A DNA stretch of 64,000 bases from Sphingomonas sanxanigenens DSM 19645 = NX02 (GTDB taxonomy: Bacteria; Pseudomonadota; Alphaproteobacteria; Sphingomonadales; Sphingomonadaceae): assembly GCF_000512205.2 (NCBI RefSeq), contig NZ_CP011450.1, forward strand, positions 1-64,000, in the 5' to 3' direction. Shown in pieces: positions 1 to 8,284 of the stretch; the stretch's first letter is position 1; every line of letters begins with the position of its first letter. The translations under genes were made by a program, and so were the position numbers. Under the pieces are notes generated by a model. That model worked only from the letters and a program-made list of their open reading frames with translations. It made no database searches and was not told the origin of the DNA.

Positions 1-1113
1 TATCCGGCCGTCCCCGGCCTGCCGGACATCGCCATCACTTCCGAGATCGTCGCCGCGATCCGCGCCGGCGCCTGGATCGTCTTCAACCTCTCAGGCGGCA
101 AGGACTCGAGCGCGGCCCTGTTCGCGGTCAACCTTCAACTCGATTCACTCGGCCATCCGCGGGCGCGGCGGATGGCGATCCATGCCGATCTTGGCCGCGC
201 CGAATGGGATTCGACCCCCGATACCGTCGCGCGCATAGCCGCCAGCGCCGGCGTGCCGCTGACGGTCGTGCACCGGGCGGCCGGCGACTTGGTCGACCGC
301 TGGATCCAGCGGTTCGGAAGCGGCAAGCGCCGCTACGAGGCGCTCGAGATCTACAACCTGATTGGTCCCTGGTCGTCGGCGTCGCTCCGCTTCTGCCAAT
401 CCGAGATGAAGGCGGCCGTAATCGGTCCGGCGATCGCCAGAATGCTGCGAGGCCAGCAGATCATCTCCGTTCTGGGCCTGCGCCGCGACGAAAGCCACAA
501 CCGCGCCGCCACCCCGATCGCCAAGGCCGATCTTCACTATGCCAAGGCCGGGAACCGGCACGGCACCGCGATCACCCTCTGGCACCCGATCGCGCATTGG
601 AACAGCGAAGAAGTATTTCGTGCTCACGGCGCGCTCGGCATCACCCTGCACGAGGCCTATTCGATATGGGGCGCAACGCGCCTCTCGTGCCGCTACTGCA
701 TCTTCGCCTCGCTTCACGACCTGTCGGCTTCTGCCGCAGCCCCGGCGAACACCGAGGTTTATCGCGAGCTCGTCGGCATCGAGGCGCGATCGACCTTTCC
801 ATTCCAGCCGACACGCTGGCTCGCCGACATCGCACCGCATTTGTTGAGCGGCGGGCTCCGCGCGGACGTCGAACGCGCCAAGGCCGACCAGCTCGAGCGC
901 CGGCATCTCGAGGCCTCGATGCCGGCAGGCCTCAGATACGTCAAAGGCTGGCCTCCGCGGATGCCCACCCTCGCCGAGGCCGATGACATCGCCGCGGCAC
1001 GGCGGCCCATCCTTGCGCGCCACAGGCTCGAGAACCGCTATCCGACCGGATCAGCCGTCCAAGCGCGCTTTGCAGAGCTGAGGGTCGCGGCCGGGCGGCA
1101 GATGTCGTCGTGA
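1..1113 (+). CDS. PAPS reductase-family PP-loop ATPase, 5' truncated
   Basis: The gene is cut by the window start; its frame is open from base 1. The PP-loop signature SGGKDSS lies at visible residues 31-37 (bases 91-111), the nucleotide-binding motif of the PAPS reductase/adenine nucleotide alpha-hydrolase superfamily. A CxxC pair follows at visible residues 230 and 233. True PAPS reductases reduce activated sulfate, but no sulfur-assimilation gene is nearby, and homologues on plasmids and phages have no assigned reaction, so the substrate here is unknown. The stop overlaps the GTG of the next gene (GTGA), implying translational coupling. A second PP-loop gene lies at 2798. Family assignment is firm; function is open. 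Confidence 0.85.
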   Translation, partial: YPAVPGLPDIAITSEIVAAIRAGAWIVFNLSGGKDSSAALFAVNLQLDSLGHPRARRMAIHADLGRAEWDSTPDTVARIAASAGVPLTVVHRAAGDLVDRWIQRFGSGKRRYEALEIYNLIGPWSSASLRFCQSEMKAAVIGPAIARMLRGQQIISVLGLRRDESHNRAATPIAKADLHYAKAGNRHGTAITLWHPIAHWNSEEVFRAHGALGITLHEAYSIWGATRLSCRYCIFASLHDLSASAAAPANTEVYRELVGIEARSTFPFQPTRWLADIAPHLLSGGLRADVERAKADQLERRHLEASMPAGLRYVKGWPPRMPTLAEADDIAAARRPILARHRLENRYPTGSAVQARFAELRVAAGRQMSS

Positions 1114-1433
1114 GGACGATCGATGCCGCCGTCGGCTCCTTCCGGATCATCGCCCGCATCGAGGACCCGCCGCCCCTCGGCTGGCGCTTCTGGACGCTTG
1201 CCGGCTTTTCGGGCGATCCACTGGATCCGAGCCCCTATGGCGGCTCGCGCTGCCTCGCGCTCACCGTCGTCGACATCGACGGCAGCGACCGCTGGCTCTG
1301 TGCGATGGAGCTCGACCACAGCTTCCGCCTGCTGTGTGCTCACGATCTCTTCCCCTGCCCGAGCCAGGCGGGCGCGGGCGCCTTCGCCAACGCGATCATC
1401 GCCCGCCACGCCCGCCAGCGCGCGCTCCTCTGA
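1110..1433 (+). CDS. Hypothetical protein, 107 aa
   Basis: A GTG start overlaps the stop of the upstream PP-loop gene by four bases, so the two are probably translated together. The product is soluble, without signal peptide or membrane segment, and contains a stretch of beta-like hydrophobic residues (RCLALTVVDIDGSDRWLCAM). I do not recognise the family. Codon use matches its neighbours. Its place between the PP-loop gene and the Mom-like gene suggests it belongs to the same accessory operon. Confidence 0.6.
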   Translation: MRTIDAAVGSFRIIARIEDPPPLGWRFWTLAGFSGDPLDPSPYGGSRCLALTVVDIDGSDRWLCAMELDHSFRLLCAHDLFPCPSQAGAGAFANAIIARHARQRALL

Positions 1434-1450
1434 CCGACGGATTCTGACCC

Positions 1451-2275
1451 ATGCAGACCGACCGCAGCCAGCGCTGGCGCGAACGGCGCGCTCTGTGGGC
1501 GCGCGATCTCACTCTGATCGATCCCGGCGCCTACAGCGTCGATGTCATCGATCACGCGGACGCGCGCGCCTTCATCGCGCAGCACCATTATCTGCCTCGC
1601 TATCCGGCCGCGCAGCTTGCGGTGGGGCTGTTCGCGCGCAAGGGCGCGCTCGAAGGCGTCGCCGTTTTCGCTGTTCCGACCACCGGCGCCGTCATCTCGC
1701 GCCACACCGGGTTTGACGATCCTCGCCGCGGCTGCGTCCTCGCGCGCCTCATTCTGACCGACGCCGTGCCCCAGAACGGCGAGAGCTTCTTTGTCGCGCG
1801 GGCCTTTCGCCACCTGCGCCGGGAACGGCCTGGGATCGAGGCGGTGGTAACCTACAGCGATCCAGGGGCGGGCCATATCGGCCGCGTCTATTGCGCGCTC
1901 TCAGCCGCGCACCGCGCGGTCACGAAGCCGCGATCGGTCCTTCGGGTCGGCAACATCACGATCTCGGGGCGCACGCTGTCCAAGATACGCCTGGGCGAGC
2001 AGGGCCATGCCGGCGCAATCGATCAGCTCGTCTCGCTGGGGGTCCCGAGGCCGCGCATCGGCGAGGAACCGCGAAGCTGGCTGTGGCGGCTCCAGCGCGA
2101 GCGCCATCTCGTCACGCATCAGCAGGCTGGGCTGTTCGCCTATTGCTTTGAGCTGACGCGCGAGGCCCGCCGCCGCGGCCCCACCCTTCCGCGCCTGCCG
2201 TATCCCAAGGCCCTTCCGCCGCGCAACGCGCTGCTTCCGCTCATTTGGCCTGATCAGGAGACCCTCCATGGCTGA
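1451..2275 (+). CDS. Mom-like (GNAT-fold) acyltransferase candidate
   Basis: A 274-residue protein. An N-terminal FIAQHHYLPRYP segment (about residues 38-49) and a central segment VVTYSDPGAGHIGRVYCAL (about 137-155) resemble motifs of phage Mu Mom and related GNAT-fold proteins, which hypermodify adenine in DNA and protect it from restriction. This comparison is from memory of the motif pattern, not a database search. The gene lies between two PP-loop ATPase genes and overlaps the next gene by eight bases (ATGGCTGA). If the Mom relation holds, an anti-restriction role on a mobile element would be sensible. Otherwise it is a conserved protein of unknown function. Confidence 0.5.
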   Translation: MQTDRSQRWRERRALWARDLTLIDPGAYSVDVIDHADARAFIAQHHYLPRYPAAQLAVGLFARKGALEGVAVFAVPTTGAVISRHTGFDDPRRGCVLARLILTDAVPQNGESFFVARAFRHLRRERPGIEAVVTYSDPGAGHIGRVYCALSAAHRAVTKPRSVLRVGNITISGRTLSKIRLGEQGHAGAIDQLVSLGVPRPRIGEEPRSWLWRLQRERHLVTHQQAGLFAYCFELTREARRRGPTLPRLPYPKALPPRNALLPLIWPDQETLHG

Positions 2276-2674
2276 CATCACGCAGCTGCCCGTCATGACC
2301 GCGGCCGATGCCGAAAGCATCGGCTTCGCCCGCTTCAACGACGTGCCGACGCTCCCGATCGACATCCCCGACGGCAACTTCACGATCAGCGCCAAGACCA
2401 CCGACGGTCGTCGGATCACGTTCTCTTCGGCGAATACAAGCGCGGCTGCCCGCCAAGCTTCGTCGACATCCAATATCACGACAAAGGGACACGCATCGCC
2501 AACGCGAACGGCGGTACGTCACCGACCTTCGACATGCTGACGATCGGCCTGGGCGGCCGGAACCTCTTCGACAGCCGCAAGCTCGGACCCGACGACAAGC
2601 CCTCGATCGCCGTGATCCTGATGGGCGAACCGACGTCCCGGCACCCCGCCACGACACGGCCGCCGGATAACTGA
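2268..2674 (+). pseudogene. Frameshifted small gene of unknown family
   Basis: The ATG overlaps the upstream stop (ATGGCTGA). The frame starting at 2268 codes sensibly up to about 2425, then loses coding character. From about 2426 the -1 frame continues with an orderly protein (FGEYKRGCPPSFVDIQYH, later LTIGLGGRNLFDSRKLG) to a TGA at 2672-2674. One missing base near 2423-2428 would restore a protein of about 136 residues. No slippery heptamer is visible at the switch, so a mutation or a sequencing error is likelier than programmed frameshifting. The family is not recognised. Confidence 0.6.
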
Positions 2675-2797
2675 CGAGGCCCGGCTTTCGAGAGGCGGCC
2701 CGAAGACACCCGCCTCCGGCGCAGCCGCATCGGACAAGCGAGGGGAGGGGGGCCTTGAGTTTGGCGGCATTCAGCCGCGTTCAAGCCCGAGGCCCCT

Positions 2798-3748
2798 ATG
2801 ATCACCTCTGCCACGCTGAGGCCGGTCGACACCATCATGGTGTGCGCGCCGCCGCCGGTCGTCCTCGCCTATGGCATCGGCGTCGACTCCACGGCCCTGC
2901 TCGTCGAACTCGAATCGCGGGGAGAGCGGCCGGACCTGGTTCTCACCGCCGATCCCGGCGCCGAGAAGCCTGATACCTACGAATACCAGAAGTTGATCGC
3001 GGCGTGGATGGCCGCGCGGCGCATCCCTTATGAGGTGGTCCGCTACGTGCCGCAGCGCTTCAAGCACTGGCCACCCTATTACTCGATCCTGGCCAACGTG
3101 CTCACCAATGCGACGCTCCCCAGCATCAGCCTCGGCCGGCATAGCTGTTCTCTCAAGTGGAAGGTCGCGCCGCAGGACGCCTACCTCAAGCAATGGGCGC
3201 CGGCCCAGACCGCGTGGCAGCGAGGCCAGAAGGTCGTTCGGCTGATCGGCTACGATGCCTCGCCTGCCGACACGCGTCGCTACGCGCATGTGTCCGCGCT
3301 GAACGATCCGCTGTTTGAGTGCCGCTATCCGCTGCGCGAGTGGAACTGGAACCGCGACCGGTGCGCCGCGCGTATCGAGCAGGCCGGACTTCCGATCCCT
3401 CCGAAATCGAGCTGCTTCTTCTGCGGGGCCATCCAGCCGGACGAAGTACGGGCGCTGCCAACCTGGTGCCTCAGGCTGATCGTGCTCATCGAGGCGCGCG
3501 CGGAGCCTCGGCTGCGCACCGTCGAGGGGCTCTGGCGGCGTTCAACCAGGACAAAGCCCGGCAGGATCACCGACTTCATCCGCGGCGAGCGGCTGCTCCC
3601 GGCCGCCGAGATCCAAGCCATTCGCCGCGATGCGCCCACCGATCTCATCCGGTTCCAGGATGCAGCGAGCATCGTGCCGCTTTCCGAGCAGCCGACGATG
3701 GAAGCCTGGATCGAGACCTTCAACGCTGGCCTGATGGAGGCTGCATGA
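2798..3748 (+). CDS. PAPS reductase-family PP-loop ATPase
   Basis: A 316-residue protein with a variant PP-loop at residues 25-33 (YGIGVDSTA) and a cysteine pair C206-x2-C209 (SCFFCG), as in plasmid and phage members of the PAPS reductase superfamily. It is complete, unlike the copy at base 1, and clearly divergent from it. No sulfur-pathway partner is visible. It ends in a four-base ATGA overlap with the DUF3768 gene, so the two form a translationally coupled pair. The 123-base gap upstream holds no gene. The substrate is unknown; a nucleic-acid or small-molecule thiolation or adenylation step is possible from the fold. Confidence 0.8.
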   Translation: MITSATLRPVDTIMVCAPPPVVLAYGIGVDSTALLVELESRGERPDLVLTADPGAEKPDTYEYQKLIAAWMAARRIPYEVVRYVPQRFKHWPPYYSILANVLTNATLPSISLGRHSCSLKWKVAPQDAYLKQWAPAQTAWQRGQKVVRLIGYDASPADTRRYAHVSALNDPLFECRYPLREWNWNRDRCAARIEQAGLPIPPKSSCFFCGAIQPDEVRALPTWCLRLIVLIEARAEPRLRTVEGLWRRSTRTKPGRITDFIRGERLLPAAEIQAIRRDAPTDLIRFQDAASIVPLSEQPTMEAWIETFNAGLMEAA

Positions 3749-4077
3749 CCGACCAGCTATCCCGCATCGCCGAACTCAACGACCGCTGCCGGCACGGCCT
3801 CGATCCGACTGCCCGCGTCGTCATCACTGCGGCTTGCCTCGCCGCATTCGCCGGCGAGCTCTCCGCCCAGGCCGAGCTGCTCTCGGCGATCCGAGGTTAC
3901 GCATTCACGCGCGACGATGGCCCGGAACGCTCTCGCGGGGAGTTCACCGTCCGTGGCCAGGCCGTCCATTTCGCGATCGACTATTACGACCGCGCGCTGG
4001 AATGGGGATCGGAAGACCCTGGCGATCCGCACGTCACCACGCGAGTCATGACGATCATGCTGCCCGAGGACGACTGA
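3745..4077 (+). CDS. DUF3768 family protein
   Basis: A 110-residue protein with the hallmarks of DUF3768: an N-terminal RIAELNDRCR helix, then ARVVITAAC, and the C-terminal pattern FAIDYYDRALEWGSEDPGDP followed by TTRVMTIMLPED. Members are common on alphaproteobacterial plasmids and integrated elements; their function is unknown. The ATG overlaps the preceding stop (ATGA), which fixes the start and implies coupling to the PP-loop protein. Confidence 0.85.
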   Translation: MTDQLSRIAELNDRCRHGLDPTARVVITAACLAAFAGELSAQAELLSAIRGYAFTRDDGPERSRGEFTVRGQAVHFAIDYYDRALEWGSEDPGDPHVTTRVMTIMLPEDD

Positions 4078-4212
4078 ACCTGGGGAAAGGGAAGGGGGGA
4101 GCGGGTCGGGGCAGTAGGCGCGTAAATGCAAGTCGGACTCTACCCTGCAAACGCCCCGCGCCCGCTGCAGACGCGCCTTTCCGCATCCATCGTCCATCCA
4201 AGGGAGAAGCCC

Positions 4213-4407
4213 ATGCGCCGGATCGCCTCCGCCACGCCCGCTGACGGGCACGCCATTGCGATAGCCGTTGAGCGGCTGCGCGAAGCACGTACCTTGCTTC
4301 GCCAGGCCGGAGCGCGTCAGGCTGCGTCGGCCGCCGGCAAGGCGATCAGCAGCGCCGAAGGCGCGGCGCGCCATGTCCAGCATCGCATCCGGAGGACGAT
4401 GGAATGA
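4213..4407 (+). CDS. Small helical protein, 64 aa
   Basis: The start at 4213 is chosen because a GGGAGAAG ribosome-binding site sits just upstream; the frame also stays open further upstream, without such a site. The product is alanine- and arginine-rich and probably helical (VERLREARTLLRQAGARQAA). Its stop overlaps the next ATG (ATGA at 4404). No family is recognised. Its position in a tight gene row supports a real gene. Confidence 0.55.
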   Translation: MRRIASATPADGHAIAIAVERLREARTLLRQAGARQAASAAGKAISSAEGAARHVQHRIRRTME

Positions 4408-4733
4408 GCCGTCACGACCTTCAGCCCAAGCCGGACCGCCCAGACGTCGTCCGCGCGACGGTCGGATGGGACCGGCCGCTTCAGACCTTCTTCGCGCAAG
4501 TCTTCTTTCGCACCGAAGACGAGCCCGCAGAAGGCGAGCCCCTCGTCTGGATCGGCACGGAGCCGGGCGAACTCCTCTCCGCCGAGGCCGCGATCGCCGT
4601 TGTCGCGCCTCATGCCATCATTCCTCCCGATCTCCACCGGCAGCTCACTGCCGATATGCAGTCGTCCATCGGCGTCGAGGATGGCAGCCAGCAAGTCGCC
4701 GCCAAGCGCTACCTGTTCGGCTCGACTCACTGA
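4404..4733 (+). CDS. Hypothetical protein, 109 aa
   Basis: It overlaps the upstream gene by ATGA. The protein is soluble, with a hydrophobic core strand (LQTFFAQVFFRTEDE) and an acidic middle (PLVWIGTEPGELLSAEAA). It resembles uncharacterised proteins of sphingomonad plasmids in general layout, but I cannot name a family. It lies in the accessory gene row between DUF3768 and the paired genes at 4874-6050. Confidence 0.55.
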   Translation: MSRHDLQPKPDRPDVVRATVGWDRPLQTFFAQVFFRTEDEPAEGEPLVWIGTEPGELLSAEAAIAVVAPHAIIPPDLHRQLTADMQSSIGVEDGSQQVAAKRYLFGSTH

Positions 4734-4873
4734 AGCTGCAATCAGACAGGTGCCGGCGCGGCCGAGCCGCTGCCGCCACGATCCTTTCCAAGGCTCGATC
4801 ATCACCGGTCCCGCGATCACCGCGCGGTGGCCGAACGTGCGCGCTGCGCCGCGCCCAACCAGAGGAGACCATC

Positions 4874-5362
4874 ATGGCCGACCGGGTATCCGCCTCCATC
4901 GTCATCGGCGGCGCGCTTGACGCTCCCGCCTTCGCAGAACTTGCCGAGCTCATCGCCGCCGAGCGCCTTGCCGTCGAGTGGGACGGCGATCCGTTCGAGC
5001 CGGAACATCGCGTCGACGGCGAGCCGCTTCGCCTGTTTGCGCACGAAGTCGCAGGCGGTCGCTTCGAGGAGATCGAGGACTGGTGCGTGATGCATCGCGT
5101 CCCCTTCGTACGCTGGTGCGGGGGCTATTCCGGGCAGTGGGGACCCGAGCGCGTCGTCGCCATCGGCGACGGCAAGGCGGTGTCCTATGCTGTCACCGAG
5201 GACGACGAGGTTGTTATCAGCCGCAGCACCATCGCGGCGCTTGGCTCGCTCGATGCGATCTTCGCTCATTTCGATGCAGCGGAATTCGTAGTGCCGGCGC
5301 TCGTCGTTGCGGATGCCGCTCCCGCGCTCCCCCCGACTGCGGGAGCGCACCATGTCCAATAG
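4874..5362 (+). CDS. Hypothetical acidic protein, 162 aa
   Basis: The start at 4874 follows a GAGGAGACC ribosome-binding site. The protein is acidic and soluble; it has an aromatic- and cysteine-bearing central block (WCVMHRVPFVRWCGGYSGQW, about residues 72-91), followed by a beta-rich stretch. It overlaps the next gene by about ten bases in another frame, so both are probably on one transcript. The family is not recognised. Confidence 0.6.
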   Translation: MADRVSASIVIGGALDAPAFAELAELIAAERLAVEWDGDPFEPEHRVDGEPLRLFAHEVAGGRFEEIEDWCVMHRVPFVRWCGGYSGQWGPERVVAIGDGKAVSYAVTEDDEVVISRSTIAALGSLDAIFAHFDAAEFVVPALVVADAAPALPPTAGAHHVQ

Positions 5363-6050
5363 CTACACCAAGGCGGCGTTCGACCTGACCGTCACCGTCG
5401 CCGAGGCCGACATGCTACGCCGGGTCATCGCCGCGGTGGATCTGATCGACGGCACCGAGGCCGGGAGCGACGTTCGCGACGCGCATTATGCCAGCCTTGG
5501 CAAGGACTTCGCCCACCTATTCCCGCGCGGCGACGAGGACCCGTTTGGGGGATTGCTCGACCTCTTTGAGGATCCGCAATATCCCTATGTCGATTTCCAT
5601 GTCGCGTTTAACGAGGCCGACCAGCTCGGCCAGGTGCTCGTGACCTTCTCCGGCGAGCAGTTCGGAATCGATGTCGCGGCCAGGCTGATCCAACGTTGCG
5701 CGCGCTCGGCGCTGCCCTTCGGGTTCGAATGGGCGTCGGATTGCGACAGGCTGCGGGTCGGGGAGTTCGGCGGCGGCTATGTCGTCATTACTGAACACCG
5801 CATCAGCTATGGCCACACGACCCAACTTCTCGATCGCGCAATTGCCCGCGCGCGCGACGAAGGCGTCGATGGATTCGTCCTCGCGATCCGCGATCCGCAG
5901 CACGGGCTCAGCTTCTGGAACGACGATACCGGCTTTGACCGATTGTCGCGCGCGCGGGTCTTCAGCGAAGCCGAGGCCGCGAACCATGACGTGCCGCTCG
6001 CGCACGACCAGCCCGAATGGCTGGCGATGCCGGAGCCCCTGCGCCTCTGA
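5352..6050 (+). CDS. Hypothetical protein, 232 aa
   Basis: The ATG lies within the end of the preceding gene (overlap 5352-5362). The product is a soluble, acidic mixed alpha/beta protein without membrane segments. A segment VDFHVAFNEADQLGQVLVTF followed by an EQFGIDVAARLIQRC helix suggests a compact domain in the first half. The pairing with the acidic protein upstream suggests a joint role. No family is recognised. Confidence 0.6.
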   Translation: MSNSYTKAAFDLTVTVAEADMLRRVIAAVDLIDGTEAGSDVRDAHYASLGKDFAHLFPRGDEDPFGGLLDLFEDPQYPYVDFHVAFNEADQLGQVLVTFSGEQFGIDVAARLIQRCARSALPFGFEWASDCDRLRVGEFGGGYVVITEHRISYGHTTQLLDRAIARARDEGVDGFVLAIRDPQHGLSFWNDDTGFDRLSRARVFSEAEAANHDVPLAHDQPEWLAMPEPLRL

Positions 6051-6109
6051 TCCGAACGTCGCGATTGCGCGATCGACACAGACGTATAGCATCGCCGCCG
6101 GAGATGCCG

Positions 6110-6427
6110 ATGACTTCGATACCCACCGATCACGACGCGATGCTGGCGGCGCTGACCCGGCTGATACCGATCGCGATGAGCGATACTGGCCAGTCGCGCC
6201 GGGTCGCGAACTTCCTGATGGCGTGGTGGAACGGGCCGGAACTCGGCCATTTCGAGATCGCCGACCTGTTCGGGCTGGATGTCGCTGTCGCCAACGACAT
6301 TGCGACCATCGTCGGCTATCTCGGACAACGCCCCGGCGCCATCTACATCGACGCCCTCGGTTTCGCCGAGGAGATGCAGGATATCATCGCGCTCTGGGGC
6401 AAGCCGGTCTCGACTTCGGCGACCTGA
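6110..6427 (+). CDS. DUF7673-like protein
   Basis: The motif DTGQSRRVANFLMAWWNG, followed by a domain predicting a small helical fold, matches the pattern I recall for DUF7673 proteins of plasmids and integrated elements. Start 6110 is preferred over the ATG at 6104 because GGAG at 6100-6103 is then correctly spaced. The product has 105 residues and no signal peptide. Function is unknown. Confidence 0.65.
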   Translation: MTSIPTDHDAMLAALTRLIPIAMSDTGQSRRVANFLMAWWNGPELGHFEIADLFGLDVAVANDIATIVGYLGQRPGAIYIDALGFAEEMQDIIALWGKPVSTSAT

Positions 6428-6570
6428 CCGGGCGCCAGCACCCGAATTTTTCGGACCGAGGCCGCCACAGACACCCCAGGGGCGCCAAACCTTGCGCGGC
6501 ATTCATCGCGCGCCATAACGGACGTCGTCGGGCGAAGATCGCCAGGCGTATCCTTTCGTGGGAGGTGCGG

Positions 6571-7161
6571 TTGCCGGAAGAGAACAACCTTGTCGCGATG
6601 ACGATCGAAGTCGTCGCAAGCTACGTGGCGCACAATAATATCCGACCCGAAGACGTGCCGGACTTCATCGCCAAGACCCACGCTGCGATCGCCGGCATCG
6701 CCAAGGAACCCGAAACACCCGCCGAAGAGACACCGGCAGCCCAGTCCGAGTTCACGCCGGCCGTCTCCGTGCGCAAGAGCCTCGCCTCGCCTGATCACAT
6801 TCTCTCGATGATCGACGGCAAGCCCTACAAGTCGCTGAAGCGACATCTCAGCGGCCACGGCCTGACCCCTGCCGAATACCGCGCCCGCTATGGCCTCAAA
6901 TCCGACTATCCGATGGTGGCGCCCGGTTACTCGGCGCAGCGGCGCGAGGTAGCCAAGCGTCTCGGCCTGGGTCGCAAGCGGCAGGAGCCCATAGCGCCCG
7001 CCGAGGCACCACCGCCATCAGGTGACGCCGCGCCCGCTCCGCAACCGAAGCCCCGCGCCCGCCGCGCCAAGGCCGAGGACCCGTCCCCCGCCCAGGCCGG
7101 CGCCAAGACACCGCGGCGGCGCAAGCGGGAACCCGCAGACGCTGGCGCAGTCGAGGCCTGA
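6571..7161 (+). CDS. MucR/Ros-family transcriptional regulator
   Basis: The 196-residue product carries the MucR core: an N-terminal helix (VAMTIEVVASYVAHNNI), then PAVSVRKSLASPDHI, KSLKRHLSGHGLTPAEYRAR and YPMVAPGYSAQRREVAKRLG. MucR proteins bind AT-rich DNA through a prokaryotic C-x2-D-x9-H-x3-H zinc finger and act as global or plasmid-silencing regulators. Here D82, H92 and H96 remain but the expected cysteine is S79, so zinc binding is doubtful; zinc-free relatives are known in Mesorhizobium. The TTG start at 6571 is chosen because GGAGG lies five bases upstream and the family's N terminus is then complete. A long Pro/Ala/Arg-rich basic tail follows the domain. It may control the element's own genes. 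Confidence 0.85.
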   Translation: MPEENNLVAMTIEVVASYVAHNNIRPEDVPDFIAKTHAAIAGIAKEPETPAEETPAAQSEFTPAVSVRKSLASPDHILSMIDGKPYKSLKRHLSGHGLTPAEYRARYGLKSDYPMVAPGYSAQRREVAKRLGLGRKRQEPIAPAEAPPPSGDAAPAPQPKPRARRAKAEDPSPAQAGAKTPRRRKREPADAGAVEA

Positions 7162-7330
7162 GGGTTCGGGCCGAGGCACCTGCGACGACGGTACGATCCC
7201 GACGGCGCCGAAGAGGCGCTCGTCGGAGCGGCGCTGACGCGCCTTACTCGGCCGAACGGCCGAGGAGCTGAGTGGGTGAGAGAGAGTGTTCGGACAAGGG
7301 GTTCGAGCGCTCAATCTCAGGAGACTTCCC

Positions 7331-7834
7331 ATGAACATCGGCACCATCACCCAGAACGCCAGCGGCACCTACACCGGCAAGATCTCGACGCTCACCGTCG
7401 CGATCGTGATCGCGCTTCGGACGGTCCAGTCGACCAACCCGCGCGCGCCCAAGTTCGAAATCCTCGCACTGTCGGCCGCCCGCCAGTGGGTGCAGGTCGG
7501 CGCGCTTTTCGAGTTCGCCTCCAACTCGACCGGCGAGACCTTCCTCAACGGCAAGATCGAGGATCCGAGCCTCGACAAGCCGCTCTACATCTCGGCGTTC
7601 CGCCAGGAGGATGGCTCCTACAACATCGTCTGGTCGCGTCCCACCCGCCGCCGCGAGGCGCCCACCGACACGGTCGCGACCGACGACGGCCTGCCGCCGC
7701 TGCCGGGGACCGAGCAGCCGGCCGCGCCCGTGGGAACCGACGGTCTGGGTGAGTCCTCCGCCGAAGGCGCGTTCGGCGGCAGCGAGCCCGCGCCGGGCGG
7801 CCGCCGGCGCCGCACGCCCGAGATGGCGGACTGA
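7331..7834 (+). CDS. DUF736 family protein
   Basis: The N-terminal 105 residues match DUF736 (MNIGTITQNASGTYTGKIST, then FEFASNSTGETFLNGKIEDP and LYISAFRQEDGSYNIVWSRP). DUF736 proteins are small beta-rich proteins found almost only on plasmids and integrated elements, with unknown function. This one carries an extra disordered, proline- and glycine-rich tail of about 60 residues ending in RRRRTPEMAD. The ATG follows a CAGGAG ribosome-binding site. A strong terminator follows at 7885. Confidence 0.85.
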   Translation: MNIGTITQNASGTYTGKISTLTVAIVIALRTVQSTNPRAPKFEILALSAARQWVQVGALFEFASNSTGETFLNGKIEDPSLDKPLYISAFRQEDGSYNIVWSRPTRRREAPTDTVATDDGLPPLPGTEQPAAPVGTDGLGESSAEGAFGGSEPAPGGRRRRTPEMAD

Positions 7835-7884
7835 TTGCCGCCAACCGATTGGCGCGCAGCTGCTCTGCGCGCCGGCGCCACGAC

Positions 7885-7924
7885 AGGGCCTGCTTCGCCT
7901 CACCGCGAAGCCGGCCCTTTTTTT
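7885..7924 (+). terminator. Rho-independent terminator after DUF736
   Basis: GGGCC and CTTCGC pair with GCGAAG and GGCCC around a short loop, followed by a run of seven Ts. It should end the DUF736 transcript and insulate the vapBC promoter that follows. Confidence 0.75.
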
Positions 7925-7986
7925 GCCAGCGTGCGAGGACGTTCTCTGCCCCTCGGCAACACATCATTGAACAAATCCGTCCGGTG

Positions 7987-8008
7987 ATGTATATGCCAAT
8001 GTATATGC
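7987..8008 (+). promoter_or_regulatory. Candidate vapBC operator (direct repeat)
   Basis: ATGTATATGC occurs twice, 12 bases apart (7987-7996 and 7999-8008), directly before an AAGGAG ribosome-binding site (8009-8014) and the GTG of vapB. A repeat one helical turn apart in front of a toxin-antitoxin operon fits autoregulation by the VapBC complex. This is an inference from position and repeat structure. Confidence 0.45.
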
Positions 8009-8020
8009 AAGGAGTCTGCC

Positions 8021-8284
8021 GTGACACCCGATCATGAAGCAACGGTCACCAGAGAAGCGAAGCTGTTCCGCAACAACAAGAGCCAGGCAGTGCGCATCCC
8101 GGCCGATTTCGAGCTGCCTGGGGACCGGGTCATGATCCACCGGGAGGGAGATCGACTGGTCATCGAGCCGATCCGCCGCCGAAACATCGTCGAGGTCCTT
8201 GCGAGCCTCGAACCCCTTGGCCCCGAGGATGAATTCCCGGACATCGACAGCACCTTGCTTCCGGCCAAGGCCATCGAATTGTGA
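8021..8284 (+). CDS. vapB: VapB-type antitoxin (AbrB/MazE fold)
   Basis: An 87-residue protein. Residues about 11-52 hold the swapped-hairpin AbrB/MazE DNA-binding domain (AKLFRNNKSQAVRIPADFEL, then REGDRLVIEPI). The acidic C-terminal tail would bind and inhibit VapC. The GTG start is chosen for the AAGGAG six bases upstream. It overlaps the toxin gene by GTGA, the usual arrangement. The pair probably stabilises the mobile element by post-segregational killing. Confidence 0.85.
   Translation: MTPDHEATVTREAKLFRNNKSQAVRIPADFELPGDRVMIHREGDRLVIEPIRRRNIVEVLASLEPLGPEDEFPDIDSTLLPAKAIEL

Noticed and set aside
2415-2432. Programmed -1 frameshifting in the gene at 2268
   Set aside because: No X XXY YYZ slippery heptamer is present at the switch and no downstream pseudoknot was evident.
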